Source of the DNA: JAIQFL01 sp035295745
GTDB taxonomy: Bacteria > Acidobacteriota > Terriglobia > Bryobacterales > Bryobacteraceae
NCBI GenBank assembly: GCA_035295745.1
Contig: DATGIL010000093.1
Span: 16,596-80,595 of the forward strand
DNA length: 64,000 bases
Reading direction: 5' to 3'
Made by a program: the position numbers and the translations under genes. A model generated the notes under the pieces. The model did not search any database. It had not been told where the DNA came from and was given only the letters and a program-made list of their open reading frames with translations. This document shows, piece after piece, positions 41,907-50,745 of the stretch (position 1 is the first letter of the stretch; each line of letters starts with the position of its first letter).

Positions 41907-44543
41907 TCATCCCCGCGTTACGACAAAGTACGGCTGGTTGGCAAAGACCTCGTTGAATCCCGGGTGTAGCGCCGCCGCGCCGTCCTGCGCGAGATGGAAG
42001 TAATATTGAAGCGCGAACGGCGACTGCGTGTAAGCCGCTGGTATTGCCGCGCGATAAGTCTGCCCCTCCTTGTGCATCGCAGCGAATTGCCAGCGCTCCG
42101 CCTGATTCACATGCCGGTACCGGAGAGTCACCGCCGGCGAAGCGGCGCCGCTTACCTTCATCGTTACGGTAACGGCCTCACCTGGTTGGAAGACGCGCGG
42201 CGCGGTGTGCGTGCAAGAGAACTTCGGACGCGCGGGGCGTCCCGAAACGCGCGCCATCGCGTCTTTGAGGCGGCTCTGCATTTCCGGTTTGGGATCGAAC
42301 TTAGCGCTCTCGACTGCAGCGAGGTCGCGGTCGATTCCCGGTAGCCGGTCCAACCAGTGGCCGCGGCGGCCGGGTGTGTCGCCGTAAGTCAGGTCCGCGA
42401 CATAGACGCGTGCCGCGCGTTCCGCCATGGCCGCCCAGGTCGCGCGAGCGTCGCGGTATGCGGCCACCGCACGTTCGTGCGCAACGGGGTCGCCTGTACG
42501 GCGGTAAAGATCGAACAATACGCCGGCGCGCAATTTGGCCGCATAGAAGCGCCCTAACTCCACCTGAATCAGAACGTCTTCCTCCCATCTGCGGAACGCC
42601 GGATCGGCGCGCGACGGCACGGCTACCGCGGCCGCTTCAAGAGCACGCGCGGAGTTTGCACACGAATCTTCGAAGAACTGCGCTACCTCGACGGGCGAAT
42701 ACTTTCCGCTCGCATTTCCGGCCAGCAGTTCGGCTGCGTGCTCCTCAACCGAGGAGAACATCTCGGGATCGAGAGGGCTCACGGTGCCGAACCGCTTGGG
42801 CGAGGGAGTATCGTTGTAAGGCACCCGTCCGCCATCCGCCATCGGCATGTTGGGTGAAACCTCCACCCAGTACTCCAGATTCGATGCGGACGGCTGATGC
42901 GCCGTTGTCAGCAGAGGCAGCACGCGGCTCGCATTGGAGAGCGCGGTCTCGGCGTGCGGGGCTGCGGGGCCGAAGGTGGAGCGCAAATAGCGCCGCCACT
43001 GATCGGGCTCGGCCTTGGGATTGTAGAGCAAGCGTCCCCAAACGCGATAGGTGTATTCGTATTTGCGCCAGTCGCCGCCTGCTGGATTCAACGAAGCGTC
43101 CGCGTAACCGCAACGTCCTCCGGGGCGGCCGGTGCCCTGGCGGCCCTTGAAGAAGAGAGGCTCGCAGAGTTCCACGCCGTCCGCGCCGAGAAAGTGCGAC
43201 GCCTCGCCGAATGCGGCGGCGGACGCGGGATCGCCCCAGAGCAGCATGCGCTGAGTCCCGGCCCACATGCGGTAGAGCAAGCCGTAACGGCGCCCCTGCT
43301 GATAAAGATCGCCGTAACCATAACGCAGAAAGCGGCGGGACCCGTTCGAAAGGCTGAAAACGGGATCGATCCTGTCGCTCTCACGCGGCATTTCGAGCTC
43401 GCGGATCGCCGCCTGGTGGTAACCCAATCCCTGATGTTCCGCCCAATATTTCGGCGAGATCTTGACCGGCATGCCGGTTTCCATGGCGACATCGATCATC
43501 TTCTGATCGATCCCCTTGGCGTGCATGTCGATCTCGATAGGACGACCCGCGCCGCTGATCCCTTTAAACAGCGTCCGCCAGAAATCGTAGCTGCCTTCGG
43601 GAACGCCGCTCTCGCCGTGTACCCGTAGGGTGAGGCCGCGTATGCCGGGACAGGTCTTCAAGAGCAGCGCGAGAGCATCGCGACAATACGGCGCATGCGT
43701 TTCAGGCGTCAGTCCTTCGATGTGGTGCTGCGCACCCGGGCTGTCGGTCCACTGGTAAGCATGGGTCCAGAGAGCAAGCTGGAAATCCAGGCCGCGCGCC
43801 GCCGTCTGCTCAACAATGAAGCGGAGAGCCTCCAGGTTACGCTCCCGTTCGGCGTCGTCCAGAGGCACGGCGCGGACCTTGTACCCGGGAACATCGACTA
43901 GATATGGGTACGGGAAGTGCAGATAATCGCCGGTGACGCCTCGCGGAAAGTCGTAGCCCCAGCCAAGGGCGAGGCTGAAGCGATTAAAGCGGTTCGTGAC
44001 CAGGTGCGAAAGGTAATCGCGCCAATAGTCGCGGTCGTAGAACCAGCTCTTATCTTCGATATCGCTGACAAAAGCGCGGTTGATGCTTCGGACGCGGTTC
44101 GCGGGCTGTTCCTCGAGAGGTGCGGCGAGCGTGAGTGCGGCCACGGGATTGGTCCCGTGACGTACGCGGTCGGCAAGCTCGGTGAGGGCGTACACCAGGC
44201 CGCGGTTATCGGAGGCGGAGGCGCGTACCGCCGGCTTGCCGCCGATCTTTTCAGGTGCGAAGCGGAAGCTTTCCGCGGGTGAACCAGTTGTGACCGAGAC
44301 GATTACAGCCGCCTGAAAATCTCCGGCTTCGCCAGGCGAAGACCCGATGCCGCATGAGTCGCCCTTCTCTTCCACCGCGCGCCGCAGTTCGCCGGCCGCC
44401 CAGCGGACGGGCTCTGCAGTCGTGATCCCGTTTGGGACGCCGGTAATGATGGCAATCCGGCCGGAGGCGGCCGCCAGACGGCCTGAGAGACAGCCGGCCG
44501 CCGCGGCATGTTTCAGAAAATTGCGTCTCGGGATTCTTTCCAT
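41907..44543 (-). CDS. Tat-exported glycoside-hydrolase-like protein (alpha-glucuronidase-like)
   Basis: 878 residues with a Tat signal (RRNFLKHAAAAGC). The N-terminal beta-alpha domain and the central barrel (INRAFVSDIEDKSWFYD, LVTNRFNRFSLALGWGYDFPRG, LAL-WTHAYQW, RVHGESGVPEGSYDF, KISPKYWAEHQGLGYHQAA) resemble GH67-type alpha-glucuronidases and relatives. The C-terminal third is helical, ending in a beta-sandwich (VTVTMKVSGAASPAVTLRY). Precise substrate unknown; carboxylated xylan side groups fit the neighbours. It lies 18 bp downstream of a second alpha-glucuronidase-like gene, so both are one operon. The large size and Tat export suggest a folded, cofactor- or metal-containing protein. Confidence 0.65.
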   Translation of the reverse strand: MERIPRRNFLKHAAAAGCLSGRLAAASGRIAIITGVPNGITTAEPVRWAAGELRRAVEEKGDSCGIGSSPGEAGDFQAAVIVSVTTGSPAESFRFAPEKIGGKPAVRASASDNRGLVYALTELADRVRHGTNPVAALTLAAPLEEQPANRVRSINRAFVSDIEDKSWFYDRDYWRDYLSHLVTNRFNRFSLALGWGYDFPRGVTGDYLHFPYPYLVDVPGYKVRAVPLDDAERERNLEALRFIVEQTAARGLDFQLALWTHAYQWTDSPGAQHHIEGLTPETHAPYCRDALALLLKTCPGIRGLTLRVHGESGVPEGSYDFWRTLFKGISGAGRPIEIDMHAKGIDQKMIDVAMETGMPVKISPKYWAEHQGLGYHQAAIRELEMPRESDRIDPVFSLSNGSRRFLRYGYGDLYQQGRRYGLLYRMWAGTQRMLLWGDPASAAAFGEASHFLGADGVELCEPLFFKGRQGTGRPGGRCGYADASLNPAGGDWRKYEYTYRVWGRLLYNPKAEPDQWRRYLRSTFGPAAPHAETALSNASRVLPLLTTAHQPSASNLEYWVEVSPNMPMADGGRVPYNDTPSPKRFGTVSPLDPEMFSSVEEHAAELLAGNASGKYSPVEVAQFFEDSCANSARALEAAAVAVPSRADPAFRRWEEDVLIQVELGRFYAAKLRAGVLFDLYRRTGDPVAHERAVAAYRDARATWAAMAERAARVYVADLTYGDTPGRRGHWLDRLPGIDRDLAAVESAKFDPKPEMQSRLKDAMARVSGRPARPKFSCTHTAPRVFQPGEAVTVTMKVSGAASPAVTLRYRHVNQAERWQFAAMHKEGQTYRAAIPAAYTQSPFALQYYFHLAQDGAAALHPGFNEVFANQPYFVVTRG

Positions 44544-44561
44544 ATATCATCCAGCCTCCGA

Positions 44562-46832
44562 TCACTTGCGGAAATTCGTATCGCCGACCACGGGACCCTC
44601 GCCGTTATCCGTGACGGTTCCGGGATGCCACTGGCGGGCAACATCGATATCAGCGACGGCAGAGGCAGTCAGCGCGTTGAGATCGACAAGCCGGTTCAGC
44701 CGGCCGAGGTACTGCGGTTTGTACTGACCGGTTGCGATGCCGGCATACGCCTTCCAATGCGCCAGCGCGGTCTCCAGATGGCGCACAGCGGAGTCGCGGC
44801 GCTCCGTTTTGGCGTCGCTGTCGAAGAGGGCGAGGTCGGCGGCAGCGAGTATCTTCTCGGCATAGTATTCGGCCAGATTGGCCATCGCATCTGCGTCGCC
44901 CAGGGTGAGGCGCAGTTCCTTGCTGCTTCCCGCTGCCGGCCTTACTTCTTCCACCAGCCGGTGCGCCGAGGCGGCGTTCTTTTGCAGTTCCGCGGCCACT
45001 GCAAGCGGGGTGATACCGTTCATCTTTTCACCTTTGAGCAACCGGGTTCGCCACTGGCGCACGTTCAGAATGCCGCTTCCGGGCATCGTCTGGCCCTGGA
45101 TGAAATCGGCGACGGTGAAGAAACCGGTGCCGTGTCCGCTTTGGATGTTGGCTTCGGGGAACCATTTGAAATCCAGGTCGCGCCAGAAAAAGCGGGTGAT
45201 CTGCGGCATGGTTTTCGAGGCGGCGGCTATCGCCTCATATATTTTGCCGGCAGGCCCGCCAGGAAAGCGGGCCGCCAGCATCCTCTCGAAAAGCGTGTTC
45301 GGCAAATCGGGCTCATAGCTCAGGCGCCCCCACAGGGCAAAACTGTACCATTGCTTCTGCATCACGAGCTGGCGCGGATTTTCGGGCTCCTTGTCGATGA
45401 ATTCGCGGCCCCAAGTGTAGCCATCGGGTCCCATATTGAAACCTGCCGCGCGATCCGGTCCGGGCATGTTCTTGATGTAAGCTCGCGCAAAGTCGGGGTC
45501 GCCCCAGCGGAAGCTGTAAATATCGTCGTTTCTGACCTCGAGCCAGGTGCGGAGACTCTTCGGCATTTCCGCCAGCACGGGCGCGATGAACGGCGGATTC
45601 GGCTCGGAATACATATGCGCCACAGAGTACTTGAAGCTGAAGTCGAAGGGGCCGGGGTACTGTTTGAAAGCGTCGATCGATTCCGATTGCGACGTCTGGT
45701 GATACCTGTGAATCAGGCGGAACGGGCGGTTCGGTTCGTCCTTGAGCGCGTCGCGGGCACCTTCGCCATAGGTCTTCCATAGCCACGCTTCGTGATCGAA
45801 CGGTCCCCGCGCGCTGTTCATGTTCTCGCCCGCGGTGATGCCGATCCCTGCCAACAGCGGGTAGGTCTTGACGGTTTCACGGACACACGCGCGGAAGTAA
45901 GCGATGGTCTCGGGATTGTTGCCGTCTTCGGTGATGCCGTGTTTGCCTTCCGTGCCCCACACGAAGATATTCCAGGTGTACCAATACATGTCGACGCCGC
46001 GATCCTTGGCGTACTGCATCACGTTTCGCCAGAAGCGGATTTTGTCGTCGATCGTCAGGCGTTTGACAATGGCAACCTGGCCGAGTTTGAACGGCTGAGA
46101 CATGACCTTGGCGTTCATGTTGAACGTCAGGTCGAAGGGTTCGCGATTGCCCCACACGTCGTTGAGCGCGACGTCGGAATATTCGGGTACCTTGACGATG
46201 GACGGAAAAGGATGCAGGTTCCAGAGAGAGAGCGCGTTGAAGCGCTGCCGCGCCATCTCGTCAAATAATTCGCGCCAGAAATCCATGCTCCACATTTCGG
46301 CAATATTCGATTGCGCCGAATCGCTGCTATCGGAATAGGTGGGGGTTCGGCGGTCGAGCGGAATGTTGAATTTGATGCCGCGCTGCGCGATGTGTGGAGC
46401 GTGGTCGGAATCGCCGGTCTTGCCGATCGTGCCGGTGCGGATGGCTTCGGCGACATCGAGGCCGCCGTACATTGCGCCATTGGCGTCGGCGCCCAGCACG
46501 GCGATGGAGACCCGGCCACGCTGTTCCGCGCGGCGGATGGCGTACGACTGCGGGGCTGTGCTATGCAGCGGGTCGACGTGCAGCATTTGGGCAAGCGCCT
46601 TCGATTCGGCGGCGTCGCCGGCGATGGCGAAACGCAGGGATCCGGCGAACGAGTTGAGGTCGCGGAGGCCGTGGTCCGCCGTCGCGCGTTTCGGCCCAAG
46701 GGCGCGAGCAATTTCGGCGGAGGCGAAGGAGACCTGCGGCGCCTGGCTGTCGTGGAAGACGGGTTGTGCGCGCAGGGTGGGGCCGATGACCAAAGCAGGC
46801 AGGAGAAGAAACGCAGACGTTCGCAAGGTCAT
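44562..46832 (-). CDS. Secreted alpha-glucuronidase-like glycoside hydrolase
   Basis: 756 residues with signal peptide (MTLRTSAFLLLPALVIGPTLRAQ). The N-terminal GH67N-like alpha/beta domain (about 25-150) is followed by a TIM-barrel region with RGIKFNIPLDRRTPTYSDS, MWSMDFWRELFDEMARQRFN, LSLWNLHPFPSIVKVPEY and YWYTWNIFVWGTEG, and a C-terminal helical domain. Acidic candidates for catalysis are in AGENMNSARGPFDHEAW and RNDDIYSFRW. The sequence suggests an alpha-glucuronidase-related enzyme, but family assignment needs a profile search. I choose the ATG at 46832 because it starts the signal peptide; the frame upstream has no signal. First gene of the pair. Confidence 0.68.
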   Translation of the reverse strand: MTLRTSAFLLLPALVIGPTLRAQPVFHDSQAPQVSFASAEIARALGPKRATADHGLRDLNSFAGSLRFAIAGDAAESKALAQMLHVDPLHSTAPQSYAIRRAEQRGRVSIAVLGADANGAMYGGLDVAEAIRTGTIGKTGDSDHAPHIAQRGIKFNIPLDRRTPTYSDSSDSAQSNIAEMWSMDFWRELFDEMARQRFNALSLWNLHPFPSIVKVPEYSDVALNDVWGNREPFDLTFNMNAKVMSQPFKLGQVAIVKRLTIDDKIRFWRNVMQYAKDRGVDMYWYTWNIFVWGTEGKHGITEDGNNPETIAYFRACVRETVKTYPLLAGIGITAGENMNSARGPFDHEAWLWKTYGEGARDALKDEPNRPFRLIHRYHQTSQSESIDAFKQYPGPFDFSFKYSVAHMYSEPNPPFIAPVLAEMPKSLRTWLEVRNDDIYSFRWGDPDFARAYIKNMPGPDRAAGFNMGPDGYTWGREFIDKEPENPRQLVMQKQWYSFALWGRLSYEPDLPNTLFERMLAARFPGGPAGKIYEAIAAASKTMPQITRFFWRDLDFKWFPEANIQSGHGTGFFTVADFIQGQTMPGSGILNVRQWRTRLLKGEKMNGITPLAVAAELQKNAASAHRLVEEVRPAAGSSKELRLTLGDADAMANLAEYYAEKILAAADLALFDSDAKTERRDSAVRHLETALAHWKAYAGIATGQYKPQYLGRLNRLVDLNALTASAVADIDVARQWHPGTVTDNGEGPVVGDTNFRK

Positions 46833-46839
46833 GCTGGAA

Positions 46840-46917
46840 TCAACTATAGAACTTTTGAGTCTCGAATATCGGGGTTCGCGTTGCACTCGGCGCCGATTCC
46901 CGATACACGATAGTTGA
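46840..46917. promoter_or_regulatory. Nested inverted repeats in a divergent promoter region
   Basis: Two dyads are nested in the 109-bp gap between the alpha-glucuronidase-like gene and the VOC gene. The outer one is TCAACTAT (46840-46847) with ATAGTTGA (46910-46917); the inner one is TATCGGG (46867-46873) with CCCGATA (46899-46905). Their centres differ by about 8 bp. They look like operators for a shared regulator of the two divergent genes. Confidence 0.4.
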
Positions 46918-46941
46918 GTTCGTTTGAGGAGGGTTGATCCG

Positions 46942-47871
46942 ATGCGCGCGCTCTTCCTTTTGTATCCCACGGCTTCCGGAATCATGCCGTTGATGGCTGC
47001 CTCCGCCGCGAGGCCGCCGATCTCCAATATCGCGAATTTCGTCGTGAAGACGGATAACCTCGACGAGGCTCGCAAGTTCTACACGGGCGTTCTGGGTTAC
47101 GAGGAGGTATTCCGCCACAAACGGGCGATCTCCGGTCCGGCTGAGCTGTCTGTTTTTAAGGTGAATGAGCATCAATACATCGAAGTCTCTCCCACGCTTC
47201 AAAATCCATCGGACGACAAGCTGCTTCAGATCGGGTACCCGACCGCGGACGCACGCAAACTCCGCGATTATCTCGTGTCTCATGGCGTGGCTGTGCCTGC
47301 GCGAGTTACGGAGGACTCAGACGGCAACTACAGCTTTATCGCCAAAGACCCTGAGGGCCACACCATCGAGTTTGTTCAGTACCTCGAGGGTTCGCTTCAG
47401 TCGAGATACAGCGGTAAAGGAATCTCGGATCGCCGCATTTCCGATCACATCCTGGATGTCGGCGTACATGTGAAGAGCCCTCCGGATCAGGATAAATTCT
47501 ACAAAGATATTCTGGGCTTCCGCTTTCTTTGGCAGGGCGGGCCTCGAGACGATCGCCTCGACTGGATTTCGTACCTGACGCCGGATGGCGATAATTGGGT
47601 CGAGCACATGGTGCAGCACGAGGGCCCACCCACTCCGCAGCAACTCGGCGTGTGGCATCACGTCTGCCTCGGCACGCTCGATATTCAGGCGGTCTATAAA
47701 ACGGGAATGGACCGCGGGTATACGCCTCCGAAGCAGCCGGGCATCAACGCCCGCGACGGGCGATGGCTGTTGCAGCTTTACGACAAAAACGGCACGCGGA
47801 CCGAAATCATGGTGCGCAAACCCGTCCAGAAACCCTGTTGCTCAGAGAACGTGGATCCTTACATCAAATGA
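46942..47871 (+). CDS. VOC (glyoxalase-fold) protein with two domains
   Basis: 309 residues. Two vicinal-oxygen-chelate domains: the first about 24-145 (NFVVKTDNLDEARKFYTGVLGY, HTIEFVQYLEGS) and the second about 160-290 (DHILDVGVHVKSPPDQDKFY, GFRFLWQGG, GVWHHVCLGTLD). Metal-ligand candidates are H and E residues on the outer strands (VWHHVCL, EIMV). VOC enzymes include dioxygenases, glyoxalases and isomerases; this one could act on a sugar-acid or phenolic breakdown product, but no specific reaction is evident. A putative weak signal (about 1-18) may be a membrane or export segment. Start at the ATG at 46942 with a GAGGAGGG ribosome binding site 10 bp upstream. Confidence 0.78.
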   Translation: MRALFLLYPTASGIMPLMAASAARPPISNIANFVVKTDNLDEARKFYTGVLGYEEVFRHKRAISGPAELSVFKVNEHQYIEVSPTLQNPSDDKLLQIGYPTADARKLRDYLVSHGVAVPARVTEDSDGNYSFIAKDPEGHTIEFVQYLEGSLQSRYSGKGISDRRISDHILDVGVHVKSPPDQDKFYKDILGFRFLWQGGPRDDRLDWISYLTPDGDNWVEHMVQHEGPPTPQQLGVWHHVCLGTLDIQAVYKTGMDRGYTPPKQPGINARDGRWLLQLYDKNGTRTEIMVRKPVQKPCCSENVDPYIK

Positions 47872-47991
47872 CAACCACAAGCCGTAAGCTCCGCGGCGGG
47901 GGTTCTATCGTGATCGCTCCTCCGGACGCCGAAGATCACCCACTGAAGATGGATTCGCAAAATCGCCTCGGGTTGAGAAGCGTGGCGCACC

Positions 47992-49542
47992 ATGAGAACA
48001 TCGGTGCTTATGCAGCGTGCTGTCCATTCCGTCCTCGCCCTCGTAGCGTTCTGCTCCGCGGTAGCAATCTTATTGTGCGCGGAACAATCCTCGCCGCCCG
48101 GCACCCCGGTTCACCCAGCCACGACGTACTGCAATCCGCTGGCAATTCCCAACTATCCCATCGGCAAACGCGTTCGTGACATCATACCCGGCACGCCGGT
48201 GGGCTCGACCGACCTCTGGTTGCAGGACCATATGGAGCAGTTCCGCGAACTCGCTGATGTCACGGTCCTCTGGCACGAGGGCAAATGGTACATGTATCCA
48301 TCGGTGGACATGGCGTGGGTCAGCAGCGACGGCGGTATTTCATGGCAGCACCATCCGCTCAACATACGCGATATCGGATACGCCCCGACCATCGTGCGTC
48401 ACAAGGGCCGGTTCCTTCTGATGGCGTCTGAATCGGAGGTCTACACTTCCGATTCGCCGCTCGGACCGTTCAAGCCCATCGGCATGATTCCGTTGCCGCC
48501 CGGCCTCCCCTCCCAGATCGACCCCATGCTCTTCTCTGACGACGACGGTCGCCTGTATTATTACTGGGGCTGCACCCCCAGCGACGGTATTTATGTTGTG
48601 GAACTCGATCCCGACAATCCCACGCGCCCGCTCGGCAAACCCGTGAAGCTCATGGGCTTCGAACCAGAGCGCTTTCCCTGGCAACGCACCGGCGACTGGA
48701 ATGAAGACGCGAACCAGGGGTGGGTTGAAGGCTCGTGGATGCTCAAGCGTGACGGAACGTATTACCTTACCTACAGCGCAGGCGGGACTGAGAACCGTAC
48801 GTACGCGGTGGGGGCGCTCATTTCGAAATCGCCGATGGGGCCGTTCACGCCGCAGAAGAACAACCCCATCATGCGCTCCACGGAAGGACTGATCACCGGC
48901 ACTGCCCACGGCAGTTTCGCCGAAGGACCCAACCACTCTCTCTGGGCTTTCTACACGGTGCGCGCAGGCGTGGTGCATGGTTTCGAGCGTCGCCTGGGCA
49001 TGGACCCGGCATATATCGGCGAAGATCGAGAACTGCACGTCAAGCCCGCCTCATCGACGCCGCAGCGACTCACAGGCACGAGCGAGGGTGCCGTCGCGGC
49101 CGGCTGGGTCCCGCTTAACGCGAACCGTTGGACAAGCGCCACAACGGCCGCCGGCAATCTCTCCAGCCGTCTTGCTGTCGATAACGATCTACGGACCTGG
49201 TGGCAACCGCAGGCCGGAGATGCGGTTCCAGCGCTCACTAGTGCGCTGGTGAGTAACGCCACGGTGCGCGCGATCCGCATCGTCTGGCGCGATATCGGCC
49301 TCAATACATCGAAGGGAATTGCGCCTGGCCCCTTCCGCTATAAAGTGGAGGTGCAGAACGCGTCCGGTTCGTGGGTCACGGCACTCGATCGCAGCAATAG
49401 CGCCGAGGATTTCCTGGTCGATTACCGCGAGTGCCGCCCGATGCCGGGCAAAGCTGCGCGGTTGGTTGTCCTGGGCGCTCCGAAAGGGATCACACCGGGC
49501 GTGGCTGAGTTCACGGTCTTTGGTGAAACCGCGAAGCGCTAG
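47992..49542 (+). CDS. Secreted GH43 enzyme with discoidin-like C-terminal domain
   Basis: 516 residues with a long signal (ALVAFCSAVAILLCAEQ). The five-bladed propeller catalytic domain is recognisable by its three acids: base D in LADVTVLWHEGKWYMYPS, pKa modulator D in SQIDPMLFSDDDGRLYYYW, acid E in GWVEGSWMLKRDGTYYLTY. After about residue 350 comes a domain with SRLAVDNDLRTWWQP and VRAIRIVWRD, typical of F5/8-type-C (discoidin) carbohydrate-binding folds. GH43 enzymes act on arabinofuranose or xylose linkages, fitting hemicellulose. 120 bp separate it from the VOC gene. Confidence 0.85.
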   Translation: MRTSVLMQRAVHSVLALVAFCSAVAILLCAEQSSPPGTPVHPATTYCNPLAIPNYPIGKRVRDIIPGTPVGSTDLWLQDHMEQFRELADVTVLWHEGKWYMYPSVDMAWVSSDGGISWQHHPLNIRDIGYAPTIVRHKGRFLLMASESEVYTSDSPLGPFKPIGMIPLPPGLPSQIDPMLFSDDDGRLYYYWGCTPSDGIYVVELDPDNPTRPLGKPVKLMGFEPERFPWQRTGDWNEDANQGWVEGSWMLKRDGTYYLTYSAGGTENRTYAVGALISKSPMGPFTPQKNNPIMRSTEGLITGTAHGSFAEGPNHSLWAFYTVRAGVVHGFERRLGMDPAYIGEDRELHVKPASSTPQRLTGTSEGAVAAGWVPLNANRWTSATTAAGNLSSRLAVDNDLRTWWQPQAGDAVPALTSALVSNATVRAIRIVWRDIGLNTSKGIAPGPFRYKVEVQNASGSWVTALDRSNSAEDFLVDYRECRPMPGKAARLVVLGAPKGITPGVAEFTVFGETAKR

Positions 49543-49765
49543 CTTTCCGGCTGTTTTGGCGCTGGCGTTCGCTCCGCAAATCGGCGGCTACCGGAGGGTA
49601 GGTAGATCTGGGCCCAAACCTGGCGCCGTGGAGATAGCCATCTTCGGCACGCATGCCGAACTCATGGTGGGCGATTTCGGGGCGTGGCACGGGAAGTGCC
49701 CCGGTCTCACAAAGGCCGCGAAGCCGCTAGAGTCATCGTCTTTCCCGAGCCCCGGTCTTCTACAA

Positions 49766-50682
49766 TCAACATGCCGTTTCCAGGCGGACGTCGTCCACCC
49801 GCGTCATACCTTCCGGGCTCTTCGCATAAAACAGGAGAAAGCGCGTGGCGATTTTGGATTTCGTGGGCAGCCAACGATAGACTGGGGAATCGAACATGCG
49901 GTTCAGTTCCACCATGTCACGGTGCGGCAAATCGAACGGTTGCGTGGCGAATTCCACCCCGCGCCCGATCCAGCCGCCCGTATTGCATATAATTCTGCAC
50001 CCACAAATACTCCTCGCGGCGAAACACGTATCCGAGCAGGTAATGGCGTGCCTTGTTCAAGACCGTCACCCACGCTAGGGCGCGGGCCGGATCCATCAGG
50101 GTAGCCGTGCGCCCTGTTCCGTTCACCCCTCCGGGCGTTTCCCGCATGTCGAAGACAGCTCTTCCGGCGCCCGGCGCGCTAGGCCAGGTGAAATCCTGCG
50201 ATTGTTGCAAGAGCGTGCCCGGACGCGTATTCGCGGGATAGGTACGCGTCCTGGAACGCGCGCCGGAGACATCTACGACGGTATTCCCGCGTTCCACGAA
50301 GGGTGGAAACAGAAAGGGGTGCTCGCCCCAGTTGGCGGTGCGATCGAACGCGGTTTCACTGGTGAGTTCACTATCGATGTAAAGGACGTTCTCGCCATCC
50401 ACTATCTGAAGGGAGCGCGCGAAGGTCTTCTGAAATTTGGGTAGGTCCAGTGCGAACTTTACGGTTGCGACACCGGCCTGTTTTTCCGAGCTCACGAGAT
50501 TCCAGGGCTGTAGGTACGCTTCGCCGTGCATCGCGAGGCCGGCCGCGGCCTCCTGCTTACTCGGCGACCCGAAGCCGTCCACGCAGACGAAGTGTCCTAC
50601 CATATTATGAGATTTGGTTTTGCGGGGTCACCAGATCAACCAGATCGCGCGGCGAAGGCGGGGCGCGCTCCGATACAAGCGT
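49766..50682 (-). pseudogene. Aldose-1-epimerase-like pseudogene with two frameshifts
   Basis: Three consecutive segments of one mutarotase-like (DUF4432-type) protein are in different frames on the minus strand. The first (about 50682-50608) encodes LVDLVTPQNQIS; the second (50603 to about 49985) encodes MVGHFVCVDGFGSPS, HGEAYLQPWN, FDRTANWGEHPFLFPP and WVQNYMQ; the third (about 49981 to 49766) encodes TGGWIGRGVEFATQPFDLPH and FDSPVYRWLP. Dropping one base near 49982 and one near 50604 joins them as QNQISNMVGHF and YMQTGGWIGRGVEF. The 5' end is missing where the tannase gene begins. The sequence is otherwise undamaged, so decay is recent or the bases are sequencing errors. Intact, it would isomerise free sugars. 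Confidence 0.7.
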
Positions 50683-50745
50683 CCGCGTCCGCTTTCTGGT
50701 TCTGTATTTGTGGGAGAGAATCATCAGAAAAGAGGAGCCATTCGC

